From Nipponacmea schrenckii (lineage: Eukaryota; Mollusca; Gastropoda; Lottiidae): a stretch of DNA of 64,000 nucleotides. The position numbers and the translations under genes are program-made. Where the stretch lies: assembly GCA_030562195.1 (NCBI GenBank), contig CM060200.1:29489023-29553022 (forward strand), in the 5' to 3' direction. Below are positions 26,938 to 41,900 of this stretch, one piece after another. Position 1 is the stretch's first letter. Each line of letters starts with the position of its first letter. The notes under the pieces are model-generated. The model saw only the letters and a list, made by a program, of their open reading frames with translations. It did not search any database and had not been told where the DNA came from.

Positions 26938-29900
26938 ATCCGAACGAAAACAAAGCGTGACAAATTTTATTTGCCACGCAACAAAACAGCTGGTATATCA
27001 CTGAACCAAACAATGTCATTCACTGAAATAAGGCAAAAGTAGCTACTGCATATATCCCAATTTTTGTTAAAGTAGCAATTGGATGGTTTTGTCTGTAATG
27101 TGGCACAGGTTTTCAAAGTAATATGTATAGCATTAAAGTTCTGTACTGAATGGAGAGGCCATGTTCAGAAAATACTTGAACTAATTACAGGTAATTAGCA
27201 TTTAAAATGAACATGTTATATTATCAATCTTCATTAATATATCACTAATTATCCTGGATATTCTTGATTCTATATGTTCCACTTATATTATTGTACACTT
27301 AATAAATTGTATTTATCATATTTATGTAAGCTCATTTTCTATAATTTGTTGCTTTTATCCATAATTCCCTATATAAATACAGATCTGAAGGTTCATAAAT
27401 GTTTAACAACAAAGTCTAAATCTGACTTTTTATAGTAAATTGTTTCTATAGAAATATCTACTGTTTGCAAATGACCTAAATTCACTTGAGAAAAATGTAG
27501 TAGTATAAAATTGATGGGTTAAAAGGAATAATAGTCAGTTTTTCGTGATAAATACTCAATCTAGTGCTCTATATAATGCCACTACAGGAAGCTATTACTA
27601 TTAGTTTTGTAGAGTTCCAGAATGACAGGAATCCTATCAATACTGTATAATCAAGTATATATAGTGTGTGATTTATGGCTTGTAGAACATAACTAAAGTT
27701 AAACATTATGCTGATTACAACTACAAATCAGTATGGGTAATTAAGCAGATACAGTCTGAAGATAAAAGTCAAGGTTTTTGGACCATATTGAATATGAGAG
27801 CAATCTTAATGGGAATAACCTTTCATGTCATTACCAACTTTACAAGCACTAAGAGTTAAAGTTTGAAGTCAATCTATTTTATATAACAAATTAATTTGTT
27901 TCAATAGTTAATAATACTTAACATCTAAACAATGAAGGCTAGCTTCATAAACCAGGATATTGATTGCATCAATCAAATTTATTATGTCCTTGTTTAAATG
28001 TAGCATTTTGTTTTTGTGATTGGGGGAGAAGAGATACACATAAAATATTTATTGGCATGATTTTCATTGAACTACTATGACCAATATGACCAATTTCAAG
28101 GAGTCTGGGGTTAAAGCCTGTGGAGTGAGTGCTACTGATGAATTTTCACCACTAGAGTAACAAGGTCTTGTTTATTATATCTGAAATCAAGAGACCAAAT
28201 ATATATCTGATCTGAAATGAGCTCTGATCACTATGAAATTCTACACTATTGATTATATATCTACAAAGTGTTGTACTTGGTATTCTTTGACATCCCCTGC
28301 TTGTTTAGATTTAGATGTCTGAAAGCATCATTTCTTTCAGACTTTTCTGAATGCCTAAAGGCAAAAATATAAAGGCTTTTATGCTATTTTTTTGAAAGTT
28401 TATAACAAGATTTCTGGAAACAGTTTGAATTTCTTTATTTAACATGGAATTATATGGCTATTGAATTAATTGAGTGAGTCCAAATGATAGAAATATATTC
28501 ATACAAAAGAAGATGAAAGTATACAAATCATAGATTTATTCATTCAGCAAATCTTCTTGTATATTTTTTGTATTTAAGTGAGAGAATGGCCAATCATGGC
28601 ATTATTTATGTGCAATCCAATCATTAATAGACCACAATGACAAGAAAGCATGTTCCAAAATAATGCTTGAATAATATCAGAATCACTGCAGATCACACAA
28701 TGATACAACATTTTAAATACGCATTATTATATAATTTAGAAGTTTTCTATTGATCTGAAGAAGAGACTAACTAATTGTTATATGATAATGAGTAATTGTT
28801 AGAAATATGAAGGCGACATGAAAATTTTAACAATGAATCAGATTCATTCCATTGTTTATTTCCTTAATCTAGACTAAAGAGTTTGAAACGTTGACTTAAT
28901 ATATTTTGAGTCTTTGGTCCCATTTTAACAAAAGACTAGATACAAAAGCTAACACCAACATGTAAGAAAGAGAGAAGAATAAGATTGATTTAGTAAAGTT
29001 CAGTAGAGTGTGGGAGACAATTTCAATCCTTGACATTTGAGAATAAATGAGGCACTTAGACGATATTCTAAATGTAAGGAAATCCATTATCAATAACACA
29101 TCAATATCCTTAATTAGCTTTCAAGCTGAAAGAAATCAAGTTTTTGGAATTGGCAGACCAAAGAATTCAAATTGGATCGAATCTAAAATGGGCTTTAAAG
29201 TTTAACGGTAAAATATTGAGACTTATCATAATAAAGACCATGAAGGAATGTATGAAATAAGCATAAATAAGGTATTGACAGTTGAATCTATAAGATAGTC
29301 TACCAAACTTCACCATAAAGTAAACTAAATTCCGTTAACCTAATGATAAACTTCAGTCAAATCTTCAAAACCTGTGGTAAGCTGTAATTTTCTCAAAGTG
29401 ATCAAGATGAAAGTGGCATCTATCAAGTACTGTGATTTATTCTTTTTTTATGAGAGCTTGAGATATGGCATGGATATTGTCTGGTACCATTGCTGCACGT
29501 TCCAGTCCAAGCTTTTTTGAGTCAGACAAGTATGTCTAGTGGAAAATATATGAAAAAATTAATTTTTTCTTGTTTGAAAGATCCAGGGGTGATGGTGTAT
29601 TTTCCCCTATCGGATTGTTAGAAAGATCCAGGGGTGTTGGTGTATTTTCCCCTATCGGATTGATAGAAAGATCCAGGGGTGTTGGTGTATTTTCCCCTAT
29701 AGGATTGTTAGAAAGATCCAGAGGTGTTGGTGTATTTTCCCCTATCGGATTGATAGAAAGATCCAGGGGTGTTGGTGTATTTTCCCCTATCGGATTGTTA
29801 GAAAGATCCAGGGGTGTTGGTGTATTTTCCCCTATCGGATTGTTAGAAAGATCCAGGGGTGTTGGTGTATTTTCCCCTATAGGATTGTTAAAAAGATCCA

Positions 29901-32900
29901 GGGGTGTGTTGCTGTATGTCCCCCTATCGGACATATTTTAAGCTATGCTTTGGTTATGAAAAGTTTATGCTAAACTACTATCCAACTATAAACTGTAAAC
30001 TGTATATCAATGCCATGAAAAAGTGGTAATAATTATCATAAATGAAAGTTTAACTTTCTGAGCATGTCATACATCACAATAACAAAATATCCTAAAGATT
30101 CTGACCATTAATATTATCAACAATCAATATTTAATCTCATCTCATCCTTTTTGATCTTTTTCTGATCCTCGAACCTTTCAACAAGATATGATTTAATTTA
30201 ATTCAAATTGCTCAACAGCTTTATTGTACCTTGAAAGGCATCAGGAATATAAATAATCCCAGTTAGAATTACATGTAATATCCTAAAACAGTGGTAAATC
30301 AGTACTGCAACTGTCAAAAATGAGAATTTCAGTCTCTTATTGTTGGTTTTTACATACAAAGTATTAAAAGTTGATTTATGTCAGAAGATAGCTTGCCAGG
30401 CAAGGTAACATACGCCCACTTCAGCAAACAGAATATTCCATGTTTTTTTCATTTAATCAAGGGCAATAACTCATAAACCGACATCTGGAATCGCACCATT
30501 TTAACTTGTCCGAGATGTTATTACGATGAATACACAAGTATCATTCAAATCGGATAAAAACTACAGCTTCTATTGCGTACACAAGTAAATTTTAACGTTT
30601 TTTCATTTAATCAAGGGCCAGAACTCATAAACTGACATCTGGCGAGATATTATCAAGATGAATACACATACCAAGTTTCATTCATATCAGATAAAAACTC
30701 TGGCCTGTATAGCGTACACAAATAATTGTTGACGTACGGAGGGACGGAGGGAGGGACGGACAGACGGACGGACGGACCTACCGATGGACAGGGGTGATGG
30801 CAATATGCATCCACATTTTCATGTGGGCGTATAAAAAAGTGACCAGCCAAGCTTCTGCACATACGTCAAGCCTTAGCGCATGAAAGAAAAAGAAACAACT
30901 ATATTTTACAAGGATAACAACTTAGGTTCACAAGTCCCTCGTGACAGGGATCATTTCTACCAGCTGGTCCTTGGCCAAACCTTGGATGGACTGGAATTAT
31001 GAATAAAGATGACTTATTCAAGGTCATCAAACTATCACACACCGATCGAGATTAGAACTCACGTCCGACATTTTCAAAGTACCATATAGCTTGAAGGCAA
31101 GGTGATATATGCCATCTTACAGAATTTATTTAATTTAGAATATTTGGCAGCACAATAACAATCACCAGGTATGAAATCTTTAACCTTCAGATGGAACTTT
31201 TCAAAAACAAGGACATTATCACATATTAATAATATCCATTTTTCTGACTTTTAACTCTTGTTCACTCTTGGCTGATAAAACAAATTCACCAAGTATCATC
31301 AAAATCAGTCAAACATTGTGCTTTCAAGAGTGTACATGAGCAGTTCTGAACAGACTGATATGGACGACTCAGATATAAAATGGATTTACAAATAAAATTT
31401 TCAATTATAATTATTAGGTATAGAAAGTCAGATAATCTAGCCACTATACAACAAATGGTTGCCTAGCAATATACGACCACTATAAAGTATGTTTTCACTC
31501 AGGTTGAAAATCAAAAATTAAATTTCAAAAGGAACCACAATTTGGGCCTGGTCCTAGATCTCAATGTTCATATCAAATTTCATTCAAATCAGATGAAGAC
31601 TGTTGTCTTACCAATTTCCATATGTTTTGACTAAGTCAAGGGAAATAATGCTAAAAACATTCATTGAAATCTTCCATGTCGAACAACATAATAATGTGAG
31701 CGTATAAAAAGGGAAACAATGGAATTAAAAATGTCAAAGTACTCCTTGTGCCCTGATAACATCAACATTAACTGTCACAAAGATCATAAAATGATTTAGT
31801 ATATGTTTCAGATATAAAATCGACTGAGGATAGATATATTGGAGATGTAAAATAATAATGGATGGATATAATAGCAAACACAGAGAAAAAGATTTAAACT
31901 TACTTTCAGAATAACCGAACTCATCTTCTTCATCACCATCACTTTCAGCTTCTAGAGGTTGTTGTTTGGATGTTGATGGTTGCTGTTGTAGTTTAGATGT
32001 TGATGGTTCTTGTGGTGTTGTTGATGATATTGGTGCTGATGTTGCAGAGACTATTGTAGTAGCTTCGATCTGTAATATTAATATTGTATTTGTATATTTA
32101 TAAGCTTAACACATTGGACCATTAGATAACCAGGGTCTTGGAAATTCAGTAATCTGTTTTATCAATATACTTTAGTTAAATTAAACATAAATTGAAGAAT
32201 CAAGAAAAAGGAAGTTCAGGATAAGTGTAATAACTTACCACTGTAGGCTTCTGGGTAGACTGAGCTTGAGTTGTACTACTGGAAGAACTGACACTTTGAT
32301 GACTTTCTTCGAAGGAATGAACAGACTTGATTTCTGCTGCTTCTAAATCACCAGGCTGAATAAAACAATTAGGTGTTTAAACCTGGTATTATTTAGTGGA
32401 GTAAAGTTGTTAGAACATAATGTGAGTGAGGTTTATATGAGAATAATGACTTCTTTTTGTTCCCAAAATCAAAAGAGACTGAAACAGTGGTTTATACCTT
32501 ACCATAAATATTCTTTGCTATAATGGAATGGACAGAAACCAATTTTTTCTACCATGTCCACATGCATGGCATTTAAAAATTTGAAAGGATTTGAAGTTGT
32601 CCAATCTACATAACATTTAGAGCATTAAGTCAACTGGTAACATTATTTAAGAATATTCTAAAAGCAATAATAATGACATTTCTAAAAGCAACGATCTTGA
32701 AATAGTCATTAACATCAGCCATGTTCAATTACATTGACATTGGCTGTTACAAGTACTGTAGTAAATTTCGCAAACTCTACAGCAGTTTATTGATTAGAAC
32801 CAGACCACTACTATTTCAATCTTTAAGAAAATTTTTTATAACTGATATATTATTGCATTACAATTTAATAATATTACAACTGAAGTAACATGTAAGTCTA

Positions 32901-35900
32901 GAGGCACTTGTGCCATCTGCTTTCATGTGCCACAAATTGATGTAAATATTTTGGTCATTCAATGCAATCGATCTTATAAGATAGCTTTCATTACCTGCAC
33001 AAACAAGCAATTTTCATTTGTGGCAGTTGATTTTTAAATTTTCATCTAGAATGGTCAAAAACTTACATAAAACAATTGCCTTCAGAAAATAAAAAGACTA
33101 TGAGTGATTAAATCTGAGCTGACTGACTGACTGAAGTGTACAAAATGTAAAGTAAATTCCCTTGCCAATAAGTTATCTAAGAGCACTTAACATTGATTAC
33201 TGGAATTATTTCAATTGATTTCACATTTTCAAACTCTGCATGTAGTTTATTTAGTTCAGTAGACCTTTCGTATTTAAAATAGTTATATTACTTTCAATAT
33301 CATGTTACTGAAGAAAGAATGCCATGTGTATGAATTCATACAAATTCCTCAAATTTTCTTGATTTTGTCATTTGATTCTTATGGATGATCTCTTTTAAAT
33401 GTTGTTTATGATATGAGAACATTTTTTTAAGTTAAAAGTAAATAGTTTGAAAACACTTGTTTTAAATATAAAACTTGAACTTTTTGTACTAACAAGTTAT
33501 TGATTTCATAGCATCATTAAAGGTCAAGAAAACTTACACAAGCGGAATCAGAAAGACTTTGAACTACAAAAGTTACTGGTGATGTGGCATGGCGTATAAC
33601 TTCTACTGCTTCATCATGAGTTGAATTACGTACATCTTCTCCATTTACCTTTAATAATGAACCACAATACATATCAAAACAATTTTCTTTAATAACCTAT
33701 AGACATATTACTAATGCTAAATAGTGAAATTTGATTCTACTTAAAAAACTAATTTTAACTTTTTTACAATTTTAAACCATTTGATAAAGAACATGTAACA
33801 TTGCTTGATTTATTTCGAAACAAAATTTTAAAGTTGTATAAAATAAGATGGTGAAATGTTGCTACTCTCAGGTTAAGGTTAATGTTGTATGAGTGAGAAA
33901 GTAGATAATAATTTACCTCCAGAATTCGATCGCCTGTTTTTAAAGTACCATTCCTGCCAGCAGGACTATCTTCTAGTACATGTTTTATAAAGATACCAGA
34001 TATTGTATGATCTTCTAATAAATTAAACATATCAACTCGACCACCTACAAATCATATGACAAATAGAAGCTAATGGAAGCTAAACCAATTGAATATTTCT
34101 GAATTATTGGGTTAGTGAAGATGTAGATTAACATTCATTGACTGGAAAGGTGTACATAAATAACAAGTTTACAACATCTCACATAACAAGTCATTGAAGG
34201 CAAAATTTCCTTTGATGTTTACAGTGAATAACAATGTTATTTTGACTAGGTATAATCTCAGCTATAGCACAGTTTACTATACAATACTTATGTTTTGGTT
34301 GGTCAACTCAATTAATAGGACCTTCCTACCCTTCTTTAGACATTGTTTCACAGGTGTCAATGTTAAAGGGGCCCAGGCTTGATTTTAAGGGGTCGTTTTG
34401 GGCCTTTGTTACATTTGAACAGTCCTCAGAAATACTCAAGCTATAAGAAAATCGCAAAATACCTTGAAATATACCTCAAACAAAAAATTTCACTTTTCAT
34501 TTTTTTTTCCGTGCTGCACGCGACTGGTCTCCAGTCAGTCTGAAAATTGTGTGTCCTGTTGACAAAGTCTACAATTGAAAACGCGATGTAGTCTATTTAT
34601 ATAGATGACCGCTATTGCACGACGGGAAGGATAACTCTTTGATTATCAAGAGGCGGGACGTTCTTAATATCTTAATACATTATGATTTTTCAAACATGGA
34701 TAATTATGGATACACATGGATTTGAAGGCTCAAATTTCAAAGGTTAGCTCTGTAGACTATTGTTGATTAGCTAAGCAAAAGATTTCATGTGTTTGAGGCT
34801 GTCGGATGATTGTCAGAAACAAATCAAGCCTGGGCCCCTTTACTGTTAATAAAGTATGTTAATAAAGATTGGAGAGTAAGGTGGAATATGATTTATCATG
34901 GAACACTCATGATTACTTTCAATAAAACCATGAAACTGAAAAACTCAGTTGAAGTTTTCAGCTTATATACATACACTACTGCAATATATATTAGCATTTT
35001 ATACAAGATTATTTCTAATTACTACCTGGTACTTACCAACAATACTTATGCCAAGACTTTTACCAGGTTCCCTTATTAATTCTACAGATCTTGGTGAACC
35101 CCATGCTTGTACTGCTGGTGAGCCATCTGCTTTTAATGATTTCTGTCGAGGTGATATCTGTTGGTTAAAATCATCCAATAGAACATCAGCTGTTGATATT
35201 GGTGTTGGTGATGATGTAGACACAACCTTTAATGGTGAGGAGGGAGGGGAAGACACAAGCATAGCTGATGATGGAGATAATGATGGACTGGAAAAAAAAA
35301 TCCATCAACATAATGAAATGTTCTTATTCCCTTTAAATTTGTCAAGTTTGTCAGTACAACAATATAGATGAAATAATTGTCAATTGTTTTAACAATATTT
35401 TATTTTAATAAATGTACCAAATTTTTGCCTTAATGTTCTGTGTGGGGAGAACATTTCTATAGATGAGACTTTGAAATGTTTGCATGGTTTGCAATGCAAT
35501 TAAAACTATAGCCACTTGTTGCAAAGAGTGAGACTTTGCTAACGTCGCAAATTGTAACAAACAGGCCTGATTTAAACTGGCCAAAGCAATGAGGTATATG
35601 TGTGCAAGGTTCTTTTTTTTCCTACAGACGTAATTCGCTGACCCATATAAATAGTAAATTGGAGGTTTACCCGGATGTGCCACGCCCATCTCATTTTATT
35701 TAGCGTAAATCTAATCACATTCAAAATGTACAAATTTGAAGCTTTTACATCTTATAGATCATGATATACACACACACATACATTACGAATAAGCGAAAAT
35801 ACTGAAAAATGTACTTCAATTTTTATTTTGAAAACTTTTGTTATACATCGTTCAAAAGAGGTCAAAAGGCACCTCAAGAATCTGAAAAAGTTAATCCTCT

Positions 35901-38900
35901 AAATTAATTAGGTCACGCTGTAAAGCAGTCCAAAGTTGTGAATTTTGCTGTTTTCTGACAGCTATAAAACTGGAAGTAGACCTCAGAGGTCAAAGTATCA
36001 ACTGATAGCCAAGGTCAGTGACCTTTGACCTACGAAGGTCAAGGTCACCAAATGTCACGGTCACGAGAAATAAGCCCCCAAACTTAGAAAAAATTCAACC
36101 GGATGTTGCAAAAATCGGCCACCACATTTTTTTTTTGCAATCATTTTAAACTACCAGAAATGCAAACCTTACCCAAATCGCACCATTTGAGTTTTACAAA
36201 GAAGTGACATTTCAAGATGGCAGCCAAAGTGTTACTTCCAGTCTGGATTTTTTTTTTTAAAAATGGCCAGTTTTTTTCAAAAGGTATTGTTTAGCACAAG
36301 TTGCAATGTTCTATGACAATACCAGAAGTAGAACGGAAAACAGAAATTTGAAGTTTGAACGCAAAAACCAGAAGTGGAGCAAAAATATTTGAAATCACTA
36401 GGGCAAAAACTAAAAAATCTGCAAAAATAATTTGAAAATCGGCAAAAAATTTCGAAAGTATTTATCTGCTATTTTATTGGATATTAAATGTAGATTCTAA
36501 AAATGAAAACCTGACAAAAATCCAGCTAAAATTCTAGAGCCAAAAAAAACGTTTTTGCAAATGTTGCACTGTAGCACCTCTGGTTTTGCAAAAATGTTCC
36601 AATTTATATTCATTAGAAACATTGCCACTACAGAGGGTCCTGGAAAGTTGAATAGTTGCTGCAACTACTGTAGACAAGCACAGTGAGGTGTGTAAAAAAC
36701 TAAAAGAATTGACAAACTGAAAACAAACTAGGAATTTGCTGAAAAGCAAAGTCCCACAATTATTTTGCCACATACAAGTAATCTGCTCAGGGAAAAATAA
36801 TTTGCCGTAGCAAAATAAAGTGTCTGTGGCTCGATTAAAATCTGGCACCAGCCACATTCTTATAAGTGTGATAAAGTAGAATTTGGACTAGGTCAAGTAC
36901 ACTATTAAAATCTTCAACAATAAACCTGTTTTATATCAATCCCAGCCTATCAAATAGGATAGAGTATTATACTTTATAATCAATATAATCAACCATGTCT
37001 GAAGTTTTCTCATCAATAAAATCAATGTATGATAAGATTAAAGTTTGACAAATATCTTTAAATTGTAGCATGTAATGTATCTAGGAGATCAATATTCTAC
37101 CAAGTATTCTTCAAATAATACCACAGCATCTCTTCATTTCCTTCTAAATTTCTTACTCAGATTCTTTAGAAATTCTCTTACAATTTGCAACTCAGCACAA
37201 ATTTAAACTTGAAAGTATTTAAGACTAGATATTTTTTCCCTGTGTCAGCATATCCACACTTAAAGAAATAGTCTGGCTTTAGTTATTAGGCAAGTATTTT
37301 CTCAGCAGATAACACCAGCACAGGGTATGCACAATATGCAAATCAATTATGCAAAACACTGTAAGTCAATAACTAGTTGATCACATATCAAGAGATATGA
37401 ATAGTTTATAGGAATCATCAATGGTATTGAAAATTGGTGAAATCTTCAAAACAGCTGCATGTATCAGACAACTGTATACAACATTTTTAACATTCCATAG
37501 TAATAAATATGTTTTATACCATCATCAAAGTCACTTACAAACTGAAAATTCATTAGAGTTTAATATCAAATGTGATGGACAGAATGGAAGGCATAAATAC
37601 TGAAAACATACTTCCGCATGGGACACAAAAATAATTTACTAGCATACTTCAAAACTTACTTTGGAGAAGGCATACTGGAATGATGAGAAGGACTGGATGT
37701 TGCACCCTGGTTACTCATAGTCTCACGATGATTCGCTGCATCTGGTCCTGATATGTAAGTTACACTGAAAATAAACAAATAACAAACCACTTATTATTAT
37801 AAAACTCCATACCAATTAGACCCTATACACCTTTCTAACTCTCATCTCAGAATGTTTGTAAATTATTTTAGCATACTGAATTACTGACTCAAGAGAATTT
37901 TACAAATGCCATTAATTGCTGTAGACAGTTGTCTATACCCCTATATATATATAATATATTAGTTGTCTATGGCAATCAGAAGTTTCATATATTCCATAGA
38001 CCTGATAAATAATCACTTTACTAAACTCCACTCAATGTTAATATTTTCTCCAGTCCTAACCAAATTTCATTCCAATCTTTTTTACCAATATGAATGACTG
38101 CTCTGACGATGTGTGAATATACTCTAATTTTACAATTTAAGCAATTTGCCAAAAATACAAATACTTTATCTATCTTGCTACAGGATTTCTTATTTAAATA
38201 GAACACTAGGAATCTGCACAGACTTTCTTCTGTTTCATGAGATATGCAATTAAGATAGTAGAACTGTTAAATGTACAATAATGGAATTGGATTAAAATTT
38301 CTGATAAAATGTCACTATTCTCTGTAACTAATCAATAATGTGACGAAATTCTGGCAGTTCCTCCAGTATACGCACTAGTTTTTAATATATTGAAAGGTTA
38401 AAGTGATCTTCAATGAAATGAACAGAAGTGAGAAGTTGGTGATATCAAGATAAAGTTAGTAAGCTGTATAGAATATTGAGGTAATATGTATAATTTAACT
38501 TTACAAGTTCTAGATTTTGAAGATACTATCAATTAACAAATTATACTGACTAAATATACATCAGAAAACCTCTGATAAAACCATCCCTACTGTAACTCTA
38601 TATATAACATTTTAATCATTAGCACAATTAGAAATTTAGAGTAAAATGTATAGTTTCTCAAGTGATATAGTTTGTAGTTATTTGCAATTATAATAAATAC
38701 AAATACCGGTACCCTGTTTCCATTCATAAATATAAGGTTACATAATTGGTGAAAATAACCAATTCTACTAAAAAATGGATGAAGGTAGTATTCTTCTGAA
38801 ACACTCTTCAAATGAATCGTAATATAAAAGAATGCAGGAAAGGATAGCACAAAGATAAAAAGTGTTCAGATGAAACATACCTGTACATTTAGATATTGCC

Positions 38901-41900
38901 CTGATATGATTGTCAAAGATATAGAGATCAAAAATCAACTTTGTTTGAAGTGAGAATCCAGGATAAAATCAAGCAAATGTCAAATTACTACAAATACCCG
39001 ATTCTAGTAGATTATGTCAGGAGGATTAATATTGAGATGTAATCAATATTACTAATTAATCCTATATAAGCTTAAATATCCCACTTTCTTCCTATATCAT
39101 CAACATACAGTAGTTTATTTTTATCAATCAAATACTACCAGTCAATATGAAGCACTTTTAAACTATATCCCTTCATTGTAAATCCTTAAAACATTAAACA
39201 CACTTTAACAGGAAATGACATATACTCCATCTTTTTATTTCCAACATAATTTAGTCACTTTTCATTACATGATCTGTATATCAACCATAGACTTGCCAAA
39301 CTTAATGCCACCATTTTCTGGCTAGTGTGAAAATCAATACCTTCACTCTCTTACTAAAGCTTTAAGTGTGGAATGTTGGTGGTGTAAAATCTTCTGCTTG
39401 TAATAAGACTGCCTCGTGGGGGAACTCAGTAGATTGGTCAAGCCAAGTAATTTGAAAGCAATTCTAGCATGTCTTATTGGGGCTAAATGAATTATGTCTG
39501 CTTCCATTGACACGTATCTTAATGACCATTGTTTATATTATACAATTTAGAAATTCCTGGAAGTTGATTACTGGTATATTCTGAAGTTCATCTTCTACTA
39601 CAGTCCTCACTTTCTACAGTATACAGATATGGGGGTTGACTGAAGATGTTTTAAACGGTTTGAATCTGATTCAAATATTCCACTTAAAATAATACTCTTA
39701 TTCAAAATGATATGATTCAGTGTATATTCTTCCTCTTGACTTCAATTTAAATATTTGAAGGTTTAAAATTGTTGATATTGATAATAAATGATTTATAAGC
39801 AACACAATATTTGTTAAAATCCAGAACCAAAAAAAACTAGAGCAACTGCAAATAGGTGAAGTTTAAGAATATCAGCAAAGATCTTAAGGAGGAACAACAC
39901 TTTCTTAGTGTCAAGAACAGTCTTGATTTCACATGAAAACTCAAATATATCTGAATATTTCAGATTGGTCAAACATCAAAATCATCTTATGTGTATTTTT
40001 GGTAAATAGAGCTCTAATTGAAAAATGTTCACTGTAATCTTTCAATATTAAAAAATTGTGTACTTTATCAATTTAATTCAAAAGCATTGCTAATATTTCT
40101 TATATTATCTGGATTTTTTGTAGTTAAATATAGTTTCGATGTTCTGTACAACTAACTGAACTCGTAATATGTAAAACAATAAAAATGTAATGACACTAGT
40201 TTCACAAGAAAATCCTGTATTAACAGTTGTAGTGCTTCATAAAGTGATTATTATGAGGTTTCAGTGTTATCAAATTAAAGACAAGGTTAGTATGTTAGTA
40301 TTAGAAACTTGATAGAAGAAATAGGTTACTCTGTCATATCAAATATCATATATCACTGAGTGTCATATCAAAATCTAATATCAATCCCTGTCTATATTCA
40401 TAATTTCAGTCTTCAGTCCTTTAAACCATCAATGCTAGCAGCCCTTCTACTGGCCACATTATGTACCGAGGCCAAAAGAAGGGGAAGTTACCATGTAACT
40501 ACCACTTAGGTTGAGGGTAAAGTAAGTTTAATATATTCACACTCAGTGTTAGCAGATTAAAAAAATCAAAATTGAAAGGAAATATTTCCAGAAAGTTTTC
40601 ATCATTATTAAGTACCGGTAATACTATGGAAGTTGAAGTGAAAAGAACCAATATCTCTGAGATTTACCTAAAGCTATTAGGCCAATATGCAAAAGTATGT
40701 TACCAGTGCTATCACTGTAATCAGTACAAATGTTATTTATGCAAATTTTATATCCACAGTGATAAATTGAATTGTTGCAGTAATTTATGATAGTGAAAGA
40801 TTAGGAATTACTACTTTGCATTTAGAAACAAAAGTCAATATGTGTATGTGGCCAAAAATTAGCAATCAGATCAGTTCTTTAAAACCAATTTTTACATGTT
40901 AATGATATAAACTTAAAGAAGGTAAATGAAAGAAACTCTACCTGATGTCAGTGCTGAGTAATGATGCCCTTCGTAATATGGCTCGAGCTTGAGCATTAGT
41001 TATTTTTCTCATACTTTCGTTGTTTATTGAAACAATATAATCACCAGGTAAAAGACGGCCATCTTTTGCCACAGCACTTCCTTTTGTTACATTTCTTATA
41101 ATAGTTCCATTAGCACCTTTATCTACAGATTCTACAGTTATTCCTGGAAAATAAGAAAATTCCAATGAATTGATTTTTGATGGTAAATTGATAAAATTGC
41201 CTGTCTTTTGAACACAAAGTTATAAACTTACACAAATTTCTGACAAACTTGTGTCTTACTTATTATAACCAAAGAATCCACTAAAATATCAAATGGAAGT
41301 TTTAGAAAATTGACAAAATATTTTTTTATTTTGCTGATTGTCAAAAGGGTTCATCCTTAGGCTAATTCCCTATTCAGAGACTTAACAATTCTTACACATG
41401 CGCAATTTGAGCAATTTAATTAATTCTAATTATTTGAAGCACTAAAAAACATCTTACCTAATTGATCATTTCCTTTCTTCACCTTGATTGTTTTTTCATA
41501 TGTTTGTGGTATAATATCAATACCACTTAACCACGATCCTCTCATTAAACTTGGTGAGGCTAATGGTGACATACCAGGAGACATAGATAATCCTGGGGAC
41601 ATGGTACGTGGTGAGGATGGTGGTGATGGCATCACTCTAAGGTCACTTGAGGTGAAATGGTCTGATGATGATGTGCTGTCAACACTTCCTGATTTTCTAT
41701 GAGCTAAAACAGTCTTTGGACTCATCTGCAACATAGAATTGATAAAATCTATTTGATATTTTATTTCATGATATAATGCATGTATATAAAGCATTGGACT
41801 GAAGTCAAATAGTTGATCATGTTATATTTAAAATATCATAAAAAATTATCCAATTTTGATGTCTGAAAAGTACCACCACTAACACTCACAGTAGACATAG

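Larger units (their letters stand above)
18549..31903 (-). other. 13.4 kb intron 14, repeat-rich
   Basis: It separates the DEFGYS linker exon from PDZ8. It holds the family A copy, the Kolobok-like element, the family B element, the 45-bp minisatellite and two family C copies. Segments 18549-19930, 23190-25630 and 26990-29570 show no recognisable feature. The segment 20180-20640 is a GC-richer island with several GTTTACAC-like blocks and may be a decayed transposon. Confidence 0.75.

Noticed and set aside
29570..29941. Plus-strand 123-codon frame with repeated GVGVFSPIG text
   Set aside because: It is the antisense reading of the 45-bp minisatellite; any multiple-of-three repeat without stops gives it.
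30653..30862. Minus-strand frame rich in Pro/Val/Ser ([16 protein letters not shown])
   Set aside because: It is the translation of the GGAC microsatellite in repeat family C.
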